A stretch of 64,000 nt of DNA from Gigaspora rosea (lineage: Eukaryota > Glomeromycota > Glomeromycetes > Diversisporales > Gigasporaceae), in assembly GCA_003550325.1 (NCBI GenBank), contig QKWP01000831.1, positions 81,839 through 145,838 on the forward strand, in the 5' to 3' direction. The translations under genes were made by a program, and so were the position numbers. The notes below the pieces were generated by a model. That model did not search any database. It was not told the origin of the DNA and saw nothing but the letters and a program-made list of their open reading frames with translations. Positions 1 through 10,934 of the stretch are shown piece after piece (the stretch's first letter is position 1; the number at the start of each line of letters is the position of its first letter).

Positions 1-227
1 TCGTTAAGTGTCGCTAAGCGTCATTAAGCGTCACTAAGCGTCGTTAAGCGTCACTAAGCGTCATTAAGCGTCGCTAAGCGTCGTTAAGCGTTGCTAAGCG
101 TCATTGAGTGTCATTGCACATCAATTTCGCATATCACTATTACTAAATACAGTTATTACAAAATTTCCTTATTAAGTTCTAATTTTCAAACTAATTTCTA
201 CCAAGATTAAAAACCTATTCTATAACA
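1..227 (-). mobile_element. Truncated LTR with 10-bp tandem array in U3
   Basis: This is the reverse-complement counterpart of the start of the LTR at 45591-46162. Positions 1-117 are about eleven copies of a 10-bp unit of the form GCGTCRCTAA (TTAGYGACGC on the LTR strand). Positions 118-227 match the LTR segment before the array, ending in ATAACA, the complement of the LTR start TGTTAT. The window edge cuts the rest, so it cannot be said whether this is a solo LTR or part of a full retrotransposon. Confidence 0.7.
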
Positions 228-737
228 ATACAGTAGCCTACCATATTATTGTGAACACTTTTTAAAAATTTATAAGTCGGGTTCGGGTAAGTAAATATAG
301 CGCAAAATTTATATTACGTTTTGAGCAGTTCTCAAGATACAATATACTAAAATTTTACACGATTTTATTAGGTCATGTGGAAGATATACAGGAAATTTGA
401 TGAACTTCCATTTTTGGATTTGACCGAAAATCAATTTCTGGATTTTTCTGGATTTACTAAAAAAATTCACTGAAGATCATAGTTGTTTTAGATTAGCTAA
501 AAATTTCGCCCATATATAGTATGACATTATGCCAATACTGTACAGTATAAAAAAGGCTAAGTTTGTATGACAGATCGGTATAATAATACGTATTCTTTTT
601 TTTTTCTCACAAAACAATGAGTAGTCGTAAAGATTTAACAGAAGACCAAAGAGGTGCACTAAATTATGCCATCAGCAAGGTGATTCAGTTTGTACCATCG
701 CAGTAGCTGTTGGGTGCAACAAATCCGTAGTGCAAAA

Positions 738-2172
738 CAGTGATGGTAAATGACTTGAAATGACCCAAATGACCCAAATGACAAATGACCAGTCATTTGG
801 TCATTTCAAAGGTGAAATGACCTAGTGGGTCATTTGAATTTGATTGGTGGATCACGCAGGGCATTAATTCGAATTTTGGCCCGAATTAAGCTTAATTTAG
901 GTCAAAATTCGAAATCATTTCTTGCACATTATTTCCATTATAATTAATAAATATCTGCATATAAGTATCAGAATTTTTTTTTTTTACTACTGTTATTTTT
1001 TTATAGTTCTATTTCGTAGTTGCTGTCGTTGTTGGTGCTGCCGTTGGTGTTGACGTTGTATCGTCGTTGGTATCACCGTTGGTATTGAAATTAGCTGTTA
1101 GTGTCATTGGCATCATCATAATTAGGTTTTAGTTAAGGTGTACTTGTCATGTTTTTCGTGTTTCGCTTTTGTTTTGCCACGTTATTGGTATTATTGTACG
1201 GTAAGTAACAACGTAGAGGTGTTTTACAGTCGCACTTTTGGACTGTTGTTTTGTCGTTTGCTGGTGAAGTCAGAATTGGTGCTTCATCTTGAATCTTGAT
1301 AAGTATAGACTTTTTTTTTTTGCTATATTACAATTTCTTCTTTCATTAACCAGTTTTCTTTTTGCAGCTATCATTTCTTCGTTTGCAGATGGGTTGTATT
1401 TGATATTACTGTTTCTTTAGATCATTGTTCGTCGGTGATGTCATATGTAGTTCGCCCTTTTGTGGAGCCATTGTTTGCTAGTGATCTGGTATCACCTATT
1501 TTCAGGAGCCGTCGTTTGCTAATGGATGAAATTGTACATGGTTTATGAAGTATCGTTTGCTAGCTAGCCATGTTAGTTAGTTATTTCATTACTTCGTTGT
1601 TACTATCGTTTTATGGTGTCTCTCTATTAGTATTATTGTTGAACGGTATCATGCTACATGTTATTGTATCCTAGATCGTGGATTCATCTCTTGACAATTA
1701 ACGATTGATGAGTAGCCTTGGAGTTTAGTTTAGGGTTAGGGAGAACGATTATGTTTCGGTGTTAGTTTTAGATAAATTGTATTATTGCGATGATTAGTAG
1801 ACTTGGAGTTTAGTTTAGGATTAGGGTGAACGATAAGTTAGTGGTTAGGGTAGGTTTAGATAGAATGTAATTTTGCGCGATGATATATTTTTAATAAAAA
1901 TTTGTATATATCGATATAAGTAATTATGATGTAATATTTTTATTAATACTGTAAACCGATTTTGTGTATTATTAGTTGATATGTGGATAGGAATTCCCCC
2001 CGGTTATAATTAGCAAGTTAAAAATTACACGATTGAGTTTCATGACCAATAGGATGTCAATTCTATATGTGAAATGACCAATGACTCAAATGACCTCAAA
2101 TGACTGGTCATTTTGAGGTCATTCAGAGTCATTTGAAAAATCGGCAAATGACCAGGTCATTTACCATCACTG
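738..2172. mobile_element. hAT-type non-autonomous element (1,435 bp)
   Basis: The ends are CAGTGATGGTAAATGAC and its complement, and the exact 8-bp duplication GTGCAAAA lies at 730-737 and 2173-2180. CAGTG termini with 8-bp duplications are typical of hAT elements. Subterminal regions carry many copies of AAATGACC/GGTCATTT in both orientations, likely transposase-binding repeats. The interior (about 1020-1700) is GT-rich with repeated CGTTGGT and has no convincing open frame. Confidence 0.85.
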
Positions 2173-4447
2173 GTGCAAAATATTATTCAAGAGTTTCGTC
2201 AGGTAGGGCAGAGGCAAAAAAAAAGGCTCAACATCCTAAAAAGGCATAGATTGATGTACTACCTGAGTATGATTATAAGCTAATTGCATGTAGAGCTTAC
2301 GGATTCTTTATTCAAATAATATTCAAATAATTAGGATCGGCATAAAGCTATTCAAATATTCGCCGAATGACTAAAGTTACTAAATAATTCGAATAACTAT
2401 AATTATTCGAATATTAATATTTATTCAAATAAATAATAATATTCGAATAAATAATTTATTCGAATAATTATAATTATTCGAATAAATATTTATTCAAGTA
2501 AATATATTTATTTTGTCTAGTATACGTATTTTAAATATCTTATATTTATATATATAACTAGCATTACCGGTGTAAAACTTGTCTACATCATAAATTTAAT
2601 GTATTTTAAATAAGAACATAATTTTAATATTTCGTTTGTTTATTATATTTATTTAATAGGTCGATATAAATCAATTACACTTTAAACTTATACTGGCTTT
2701 CAGTTTTTTGTAAGTATATAATAATTATTATTATATTATATATATGAATACATACTTGTACAATAAGCACTTATTTTATTTTTCTATTACATACTTTACA
2801 CAGTACAGAATACAATAAGTAAAGCGCAAGTTGAACGCTGCGTGATAAAAAGATTATTCTATACTATTATTATTCTAAGTCATTTCTGAATTTACTTCAA
2901 TTCTGAATTGAAATGTGTCTTTCTCGATTTTAACGGATCCTGAGGGTATAGAATAATTACTTATTAATAATTACATTTATATTTGAAATGATCCTTTTCC
3001 ATTGATATTTATAAAGATAATTCTTTTATTGCTTCATTAGGAATAACTTGGGGATGCAAGTTTGTATGTCAAAAATTTTACGAAATAATCTGTGCTACTA
3101 CCAGCTAAGCATGACGGTCATGAAAATACCAGAAAAGATAAATTTGTTTTTTTTTAAGAAAAAAAATTTAGTAATTATCTTCTTATTAGATTCAGGTTAG
3201 ACAAGACACCTGACCAGATTCCTGCTGATGCCGAGAAACAAATGCAGATGTGTTCTATGCAGAGAATGCAAAACTTATTAATTACATTGTTAAAATATAT
3301 ATAAATATTTGAATGTATTCTTTTAATATATAAAAAGTTAGCATTTAATATTTAGGAATCTTTTTTATTCGCATTTATTTATTTATTTATTTTATTTAAT
3401 TTTTTACTTTAGTATTATTATTATTATTATTATTATTATTTCGCTTTTTTTTATTAATTGATAAATGGATAGCAGTTCTAAAATGACAAATAACATTTCA
3501 CAATTCACGAATAACACATGCCAATTGAGAATCAAAATAAATTAAGTGATACGAAACATTATATAACACATGTAAATTGAGAATCAACATAAATTTAGAA
3601 ATGATGCAGAACATTATAATAATAAGGGGTTTCAGAATTAAAATTCGAAATCTTATTTATTTTTTAATTAAAATTCAAATAAACTTATGTATATGATCTT
3701 CATTATTATAATAAATTATTTTATTGTTAATCGATACTGTTTCTAATATCGTTTTATTATTATTAATTAGAATAGAATTACAAAGTACAAAACTTCATAC
3801 ATAAATCATTTTTTTATTTTAACAATATAGAATTACTTTATTTGATTGATGCATTATAATATAAATATCTTATCCGGATATAACCGTTATCCTTTTAATT
3901 GAATTAGGATCCGGTTATTAGATTTTGTTAAAGGTTACAACCTTTCGGATAAAGAGTTATCCGGGTACGAGCACTAACTCCAATAATATAATCACAAGTA
4001 TGGTATTATAATGATTGGCAAGTTATATTCACTTCGGTAAACTGGAAAACTAGTTGAATTTTCTGATTGGTCCATAGTGTGACTAACAGACGTTTGTGCT
4101 TTAATATAATAAATAATAATTAACATTAATTCCAATTAATTAAATTAATTAATATGAAGTTCAGGTATAGTAATTAAACATATCTATAGAAGGACATATC
4201 GGGACAACTATAGAGTAGGGCTATTAATTAGTCCTGACTGGACCGACTGTCCTTCGGTCCGTCCAGTGACTGGGCCGGTCCAGTCCTTTTTAGGACGGAC
4301 CGAAAGGACCGTCGGTCCTAATAGTAAATATCAAATAAACTAAATATTATCCTGATAATATGCATTTGAAACAACTATAAAATGTTGTTTTTGGTTAAAA
4401 TTCAATTAAAACACCTTAGTTTGTTAAACAAGTTTAAACCATGTTTA

Positions 4448-4760
4448 CTGTAGATTCCCGAAAATAAGCTACTCCGAAAATAAGCTACCCCTGATTTTTT
4501 CAAAAATCAAAAAAAACGCGTTGGCAGTTGCTACATATAAAACTTTTTTTTACTAAGTAAAACTTCAAAAGTTTGATTAAGTAAAGTTGTTCAGCGCATC
4601 AAAATACACACACAGTAAAAATTTGGTGTCATTTGGACAACTTTTTATTAGTACGTTTTTCAATTTTTTCAAAAATGTCTATACGCTAAAAATAAGCTAC
4701 CCCCAATTTTTTGGGGTCAAAATCGTGCAAAAAGGGTAGCTTATTTTCGGGAATATACAG
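4448..4760. mobile_element. Mariner-type MITE (copy 1)
   Basis: A 313-bp element with inverted ends around CTGTAGATTCCCGAAAATAA and TA on both flanks. Near both ends GGGTAGCTTATTTT-like sequence recurs. A second copy lies at 47946-48260 with the same internal order. Confidence 0.75.
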
Positions 4761-4866
4761 TAATATATAATGTGAATGGGCTGTTGTTAATGCTAATAAA
4801 ATTATTAATGACAGCAATGGCATGATCAGTTGATTTACAATTTGTACTATATTTGTACAAAATAAT

Positions 4867-5428
4867 TAGGGATGTTACAGTCCGGCAAGGACCGCGGTCT
4901 GAACCAGTCTTTTGGACCAGTCTAAGCGGTTTACGGTCCATAAATTGGGACCAGTCCGGATCGGTCCGTCCATAATATACATTTTATGCATTACTTTAAA
5001 TACATAACTATGCGATTGAGGCTAAATCAAACTTGTTCTAAAATAATATTGCAAGCACATTCTTCAGATTTATTAGAATTAATTTCTAAAAACTAAATTA
5101 AGGTTAAAAACTTTACTGGTTCTAGGATAATTTCTATATCCATTTCTGCTTTACGATTATCTTTTTATTACAAGTAATTATACTTTTACATTTTTATTTA
5201 TATAAAAAAAATTCATTATACTGTATAATAATATAGTTCATCTCAATTCGTGTATTACAATAGTCAAAATTCTCTAATCCTATTGGCTGCAGGTAGACTG
5301 GTCCTTGAATCGGACGAAAATAGGACCGGTCCATGGACCAGTTTATGAATTTGGTCCGGTTTGTGGTCCGCTGCTCGGACCCAGTCTTTTGAACTGAGAC
5401 CAGACCAGGACGGACCGTAATATCCCTA
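4867..5428. mobile_element. hAT-like MITE related to its host element
   Basis: A 562-bp element starting TAGGGATGTTACAGTCC and ending GGACCGTAATATCCCTA, with the weak duplication AAAATAAT/GAAATAAC. Its GGTCC/CCAGTC-rich subterminal sequence resembles that of the element it sits in, so a family member appears to have inserted in another. Confidence 0.65.
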
Positions 5429-5586
5429 GAAATAACGCCTATAGGCATTATTTTGGAACACAAGTTTGAAACAAGCTAATAATTAATTTAGCTGAGAATT
5501 TTTAATGATAAAAATTATAATTTGCATTCGACTAAAATTAACTATTAGCTTGCCTCAAACTCGTGATCCAAACAACGCCTATATGA

Positions 5587-5922
5587 GGTGATTTCAATAG
5601 AAACAGCACATTTTTATAATTTTTTAAAAAATGAGCTTTTATTAGATTCATATAAATTTTGACATGATTGACATTTTTCAATTATAAATGAAAGTCGATT
5701 TGCATAATAAAAAATCAAGATAATGTAAAAGAAAAATTGCACGAGGCTGCATAGAGCCAACATATCACGAGATTACCCAATAGTCACCTGTTTACCTTTA
5801 ACCAATAAAAATCGTGAAATTTGATTAATTCTGGATCAGTCCGAAAATCAAAACAAACGATTAAACTCAATTATCTCAAAATAAAATATATGTAAAAATG
5901 GGCTGTTTCTATTGAAATCACC
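5587..5922. mobile_element. MITE with GGTGATTTC ends (copy A of a shared core)
   Basis: A 336-bp element with inverted ends GGTGATTTCAATAGAAACAG and complement. The inner ~290 bp match the element at 42449-42788, but the outermost ~25 bp differ between the two copies. Confidence 0.65.
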
Positions 5923-7192
5923 CCATATGCAAATATAGTATATTGTTCAAATCTGAAATAAGTGTAATCTGCTCAATCCGCATGTAAGTAATGAATGTAC
6001 CATTATTGTCAAATTGTAGATTATCAGTTTTTTCAATATCGGTACACATTGATAGGGATTTATGTATAATTTGGATTTAAAGATTACAACGCCAATATAT
6101 CGTATACTAAATTTGGCTAGTTTATTTTGAAAATCAAATTTGCATACTTTCTATTAAGCATATTACAGATAATTAATTAATAATGAAAAAAATTATTGTT
6201 GTATTGTGACGTTAAAATAGTAATACTAGTAAATTTATAAAATTTCATCATACTGAATGGCATAATTCTAATAGCATTCAAACTACAATTGGAAATAACC
6301 CGATACTAGTAGTATACATTGCTTTTTATATTTTTTTATTAAATATATTAAGTTTATAAATTTTTAAGTATTTGACGGACATGTAAATGCTAACAATATT
6401 TTATTAATAAATATTTTTTTCTATACAAGTAATATCTAATCGTTTTGTTGATTTACTTTAATTTTTCATATATTGAGACAATTCTTGTCTTGAATTAGTA
6501 CAAGATTGAACATTTGGCATGCCCAATTATGATTATATTATTCAATCATATTATCGAATATTAAGTGGTTAAAAGTGGCAAAATATCTTTTTAACTGATT
6601 TTAACTATAATGTTCATATTTACGAAGTTAATTAAATGAGTTAGTTATTTTGCTATATTAATATACTATATTATTTTCTAATCCATAATTTATGTATAAC
6701 TAAAATTATCAAACATATAAGCAAATATTATTAATTTGAAAAGCTTATTGTAATTCTTTATATTGACAAACTTAATTTCACCATTATAGCAAAAAAGTAT
6801 TATTAGTCTGTCCAGTCTAGCTCTATTCGGTCCTATTTCGGTCCTGAACTGTGTTCGGTCCGGTTTTTTAAAAAACTAGGCGGTCTTTTAACCGGAACGG
6901 ACTGGACGGACCGATTAATAGCCCTACTATAAAGAGTAATAAAAATATCTATATATGGTAATAACGTAGAATAAGTATAGAGAAACAAAATAAGAAAGGT
7001 ATGAAGGATAAAATTAGTAATAAAGTGGGACAATAAGGCGATCGGAAGTATTATCAATTAATTATTATGTAAAGAAAAATGATAATTATAAGGCAGGGTA
7101 GAATAAGGAAATGAGGTAATATCGGAGTGCAGAAATATTATTATAGTAACAGCGGCTTGGAATAGCACAATGACCAATGAAAGGCCTAGAAC

Positions 7193-7622
7193 CATTGTTT
7201 AAAATTTGATGTTCTTATGTTCTCATGAGAACACTAAATTTTTTTTAAGAACATTAATATTTAAAATAATATTCTCTTATTTGAGAACAATTTGTACTAA
7301 TAAAATGTTCTCAAAATATTATTAGTATTAGTTTTTTTTTTACATATTTAAAGAAAATATTTATCGATGCAAAAAGTTAAATAAGTATATCACATGATTA
7401 ATTTAACCAATTAAAATGTTCTAAGTACTATTAAAATCAGAAAGCCTTTCTTTGTCTACAACTTTACTTAAAAGTCCAAGATAGGTTTATACAATAAAAA
7501 TATATGCATATTTAAAAAATAAAATTCTATATAATGAGAACATTAAAAATTTTTTGAGAACATTAATACCCTAAATTTAGTTCATTTGAGAACATAATTT
7601 TGAATTTGAATTTTAAACACTG
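7193..7622. mobile_element. hAT-type MITE with exact duplication CCTAGAAC
   Basis: A 430-bp element with ends CATTGTTTAAAAT and ATTTTAAACACTG, flanked by the exact 8-bp duplication CCTAGAAC at 7185-7192 and 7623-7630. Repeated TGAGAACAT motifs in both orientations lie near both ends. Confidence 0.8.
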
Positions 7623-8549
7623 CCTAGAACACTGATAGTTGAATAGATTGGCTTCGAGACTATAAGAGCAGTGCAAGGGCCAGATACAAAAGAAGTTTAC
7701 AATAATTCAAAACCGATTTGTTAAATTGCTATTTAACTGTAAAGTTTACTCTACTCATAGAAGTTGGCCTAGTATTGTTATAAGTTTGGTAAATTGAATT
7801 ATAGTTATACATGAAGTAAAAGTATAAGATATTATTAGAAACTGTCGGTGAAGCATTTTAGTGGATAATTCTGGTTTGGTTAGCTTAAAATATCATGTGC
7901 AAAGCACAAATTACAAACTAGTATAGAAAAAAAATTACATTTTGATGATTATATTGAATATTATTCGAATATCATAAATTATTCGAATAGGAATTATTAT
8001 TCGAGTATAAAGAATTATTCAAATAGGAATTATTATTCGAATATAATGAATTATTTGAATAAGAATAAATTATTCGAATAATTATATTACTCGAATAATT
8101 CAAATAAGACAATTATTCAAATATTCAATTTATTCATTGAATATATTTAAAAAATTTTATTCGAATATTCACCAAATACGAATATTATTCGAATAACGAA
8201 TACGAATCCAAAGCTCTAATTGCAGGTATATCTGATCAGGTTGCTGCTTGTATTAAAGCAAAAGGAGGGCCTATAAAACATTAAAATGAAAATAATTTTT
8301 ATGTTTTGTAAAAAAATATATATATATTAGTAAAAAAAAATTTGAATTTGGATTTTTAGTCAAATAAAAAAAACTATGTTTACGGTTTTTTTTGCATAAC
8401 TTCAGTGTAATCTAATTAAATTATATGAAATTTTAGTATATTATATTTTGGGATCTACTGAACACATGGCATAAATTTCGTGCTGTTTCACTTACCCGAT
8501 CCCGAGTAATAAATTTTTAAAAAGCGTCTACAATAATATGGTAAGCCAC

Positions 8550-8814
8550 CAGTGTATAAAATAGCATGATAAAAATCCGGATCTACCGTTTTTTATATTG
8601 CATATACCGGTATTTTAAAATTGGGCCAGTGCAACAAACGGTGCATGATCCAGAATTTTTTGAAGTAACCGGTGCATGCATATATGTGCTCCAATGATCG
8701 GATGATCATTTTCTACTAATGCAGGTTTGTTTTTTTTTGAACCAGTATTTTTTTATATAACAGGTGCATGTACCGGTAAATTAAAATTTCTATTTTAAAC
8801 ACTGTAGACCACTG
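8550..8814. mobile_element. hAT-type MITE inserted 10 bp from the mariner terminus
   Basis: The ends CAGTGTATAAAATAG and CTATTTTAAACACTG are inverted repeats, and the flanking 8-mers TAAGCCAC and TAGACCAC match at 6 of 8 positions. Removing it restores the inverted terminus of the element that starts at 231. The interior has repeated CCGGTGCATG-like motifs. Confidence 0.7.
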
Positions 8815-8826
8815 TATAAATAACGA

Positions 8827-9650
8827 TAACAAATAATAAAACTTTATGACTATAGTACTAAAACGCATATTGTGAAAGTATAAATCAGGGGTCGTAACTT
8901 AAAACGCCCTAATAATATCTATAACTAATCTAAACTCTATACAAATATCGGTCAAGACTCCTAGTTCCTCGATCTTTAAATTTTTCCAAAAGAATACTTC
9001 ACTATGATCTAAGCCGGACCAGTTTGGAACTATACTATAAAATGCCAAACTTAAATAACTGTCTTCCGAAGTGAAAAATTCAAAGAAAACGAAGTTTGTT
9101 TGTATAATAGTATAAAGAATAAAGTTTAAAATTTTTAATATATGAAATCTTTTACTGTAGTATCTGGGTTGTAAGACAATAAAATTTTTAAATAAAATTT
9201 TTTTTGTTAAAAAATTTTTTTAAAAAAAAAATTAAAATCGGGTTGCCGGGTCACAAAAGGTTACTTGGTAATATGAAAACCAATAGTATAAGTTTGTATG
9301 GCCTTAATAGTTGAAATTTAATATAAAATTAAATTATATAAGCATTAAAATATAGTATTTGGCTTTCTTTTATTAAACGTCTAGTAGAATTTTCTAAAAA
9401 TAAAAGATACTTTACTAAAAGCTGAAATTTTGAATTCTAAAAAAACCTGTCTTTTTACTATATAATTTTGGGAAATTGGATTCCATATTACTTTTAAAAC
9501 TATATAAATATTTATTCCTAACTTTTATAATTAAAATTTCCTGTTCTTACGTGAATTGCTAATTAATTCCAAAATTTGAAAAAAAGTTAATCTATAAGCT
9601 GAAAAGAATATTAGGTTTAAAGTTTATAGTAAATTTATATGTTTTTATTA
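8827..9650. other. AT-rich stretch without a recognised gene
   Basis: No open frame of coding character and no clear element ends were seen on either strand. Confidence 0.5.
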
Positions 9651-9654
9651 TCAT

Positions 9655-9750
9655 CAGCAAATTTTATATATAGATATATATCGATTACTAACCAGGTAAG
9701 ATATATATCGATACTAAATACCCTGCTGATTTCTATCGATATCGATATAT
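9655..9750. repeat. TATATATCGATTA-type repeat, likely empty site
   Basis: In reverse orientation this segment matches the flanks of the elements at 36379-36765 and 36809-37580 (around 36363, 36775-36810 and 37580-37632) as one continuous block. It therefore looks like the uninterrupted form of that repeat. Confidence 0.55.
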
Positions 9751-9756
9751 ATCCAT

Positions 9757-10380
9757 CGGAAAATAAAAATATTAATAATCTGCAGTAATGTTCAAATTTA
9801 TCAAATAAGTGCAGAATTTTGTTTAAAAAATTGCAAAGATTTTCAAAATTTAGATTTTTGCATTTCTTCGCAGATTTTTTGCCAAAAATCTGTGAAAATA
9901 TTTAAAAAGTATAATATATTCGCAGATTATAATAGAATCGGGAAAATAAAAACATTAATAATCTGTAGTGATTTTCAAATTTATCAAATAAGTGCAGAAT
10001 CTTGTTAAAATTATAAAGATCTTCAAATTTAGATTTTTGCAGTTCTTCGCAGATTTTTAGCAAAAAATCTGTGCAAATATTTAAAAAGTATAATTTTTGC
10101 AGATTATAATAGGTGCCGCCTATTATAATCTGCGATAATCTCCAAAATTATAATTTCAATACTTACCTGCTAGTAAGAACACGAGAAAATCAATAAACAA
10201 AACAAACCAGAAATAAATAAATAAATAAAGTAAAAAATGGGTTTTTTATTCACTTTTTTTTTTTATTATTATTATTTTTTATTCTGATTTTTTTTATTTA
10301 TAATTTGAAATAAAACGATGGTGGGAATAAAAGTAAATTTCCGGTTATTTCCATAATAAGGAATTTCTACGTACATATTT
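9757..10380. repeat. Repeat with two tandem ~190-bp units; inverted copy near 55570-56020
   Basis: Two direct copies (about 9757-9943 and 9944-10115) share ATTAATAATCTG, CAAATAAGTGCAGAAT and TTCGCAGATTT. They are followed by the local palindrome ATAATAGGTGCCGCCTATTAT. The same sequence, including ACTTACCTGC and GGAATAAAAGTAAATTT, recurs reverse-complemented at 55570-56020. No coding potential was seen. Confidence 0.6.
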
Positions 10381-10930
10381 CTGTACTTTTTTTTTATATA
10401 TTTTAATTTTATCGAGAGTTTTTTTATTTTAATTTATCGAATTTCTTTTATTTTTTTTATTTTAATTTTATCGATTTTTTTTTATTTTTTTATTTTAATT
10501 TTATTGATTTTTTTTTATTTTTTTATTTTAATTTTATTGTTTTTTTTTANTGATTTTTTTTTATTTTTTTATTTTAATTTTATTGTTTTTTTTTATTTTT
10601 TTATTTTAATTTTATCAATTTTTTTTATTTTAATTTTATTGATTTTTTTTTATTTTAATTTTATCAATTTTTTTATTAAACAGTTTTCTTTTTTTACCAT
10701 TTTTTTTATTTAGATATAGTTCTCTTAATTTTTTTTATTTATTTAATTTAATTTTATTTTTTTTATTTATTTACATATAGCATTAATTACTTTTTCGAAC
10801 TTTAATATTTTTAAATAAATTTATAAAATTAGTTGTAAGTACTTAAATATGTGTTTTTTTGTTAAATGGAGGTTTATTTTTATCGATTTTTTTTATCGAT
10901 TTTTTCGAGGTTTTTTTATTTTACTGTAAT
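10381..10930. repeat. T-rich degenerate tandem repeat
   Basis: Repeated units of the form TTTTATTTTAATTTTATYGA occupy most of this stretch, with one ambiguous base near 10550. Open frames here are homopolymer artefacts. Confidence 0.7.
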
Positions 10931-10934
10931 ATAT

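Larger units (their letters stand above)
4216..6926. mobile_element. hAT-like element with GGTCC-rich ends (2.7 kb)
   Basis: It begins TAGGGCTATTAAT and ends ATTAATAGCCCTA, with the near-exact duplication CTATAGAG/CTATAAAG. Subterminal regions hold repeated GGTCC, GGACC and CCAGTC motifs in both orientations. It contains a mariner MITE (4448-4760), a related TAGGG element (4867-5428) and another MITE (5587-5922). No coding sequence was recognised. Confidence 0.75.
2291..8218. mobile_element. Long hAT-like element (5.9 kb) carrying further insertions
   Basis: The ends are TAGAGCTT and AAGCTCTA, with the imperfect 8-bp duplication ATTGCATG/ATTGCAGG at 2283-2290 and 8219-8226. Subterminal sequence at both ends is dense in short ATTCGAATA-like palindromes (2340-2520 and 7950-8200). 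The host reading frame joins correctly across the excised element. No transposase was found inside. Much of the length comes from nested elements at 4216-6926 and 7193-7622. Confidence 0.7.
617..8284 (+). pseudogene. Helix-turn-helix protein of the mariner-like element, split by two hAT insertions
   Basis: The ATG at 617 opens a frame reading MSSRKDLTEDQRGALNYAISK. After a 1-nt frameshift near 682 it continues with a helix-turn-helix-like segment (GCNKSVV) up to 737. The coding sequence resumes after the element at 738-2172 (NIIQEFRQVGQRQKK), is cut again by the element at 2291-8218, and ends with ISDQVAACIKAKG and a TAA at 8282-8284. The joins across both insertions restore plausible coding sequence at the target duplications. 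The HTH resembles the DNA-binding N terminus of Tc1-type transposases. The product would be only about 110 residues and lacks a catalytic domain. Confidence 0.6.
231..8824 (+). mobile_element. Tc1/mariner-like element, enlarged by nested insertions
   Basis: The left end (CAGTAGCCTACCATATTATTG) and the right end, read in reverse, match closely for over 60 bp and share the later stretch GGGTAAGT. TA dinucleotides flank both ends (229-230 and 8825-8826). Removing the nested elements at 738-2172, 2291-8218 and 8550-8814 leaves a compact element of about 1 kb with one short helix-turn-helix open frame. TIRs plus TA duplication fit the Tc1/mariner superfamily, but no DDE catalytic domain was found, so it is probably non-autonomous or defective. 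Confidence 0.7.

Noticed and set aside
1-117. Telomere, centromere or CRISPR-like array
   Set aside because: The 10-bp unit has no spacers and is not a telomeric repeat; the copy at 45698 shows it belongs to an LTR.
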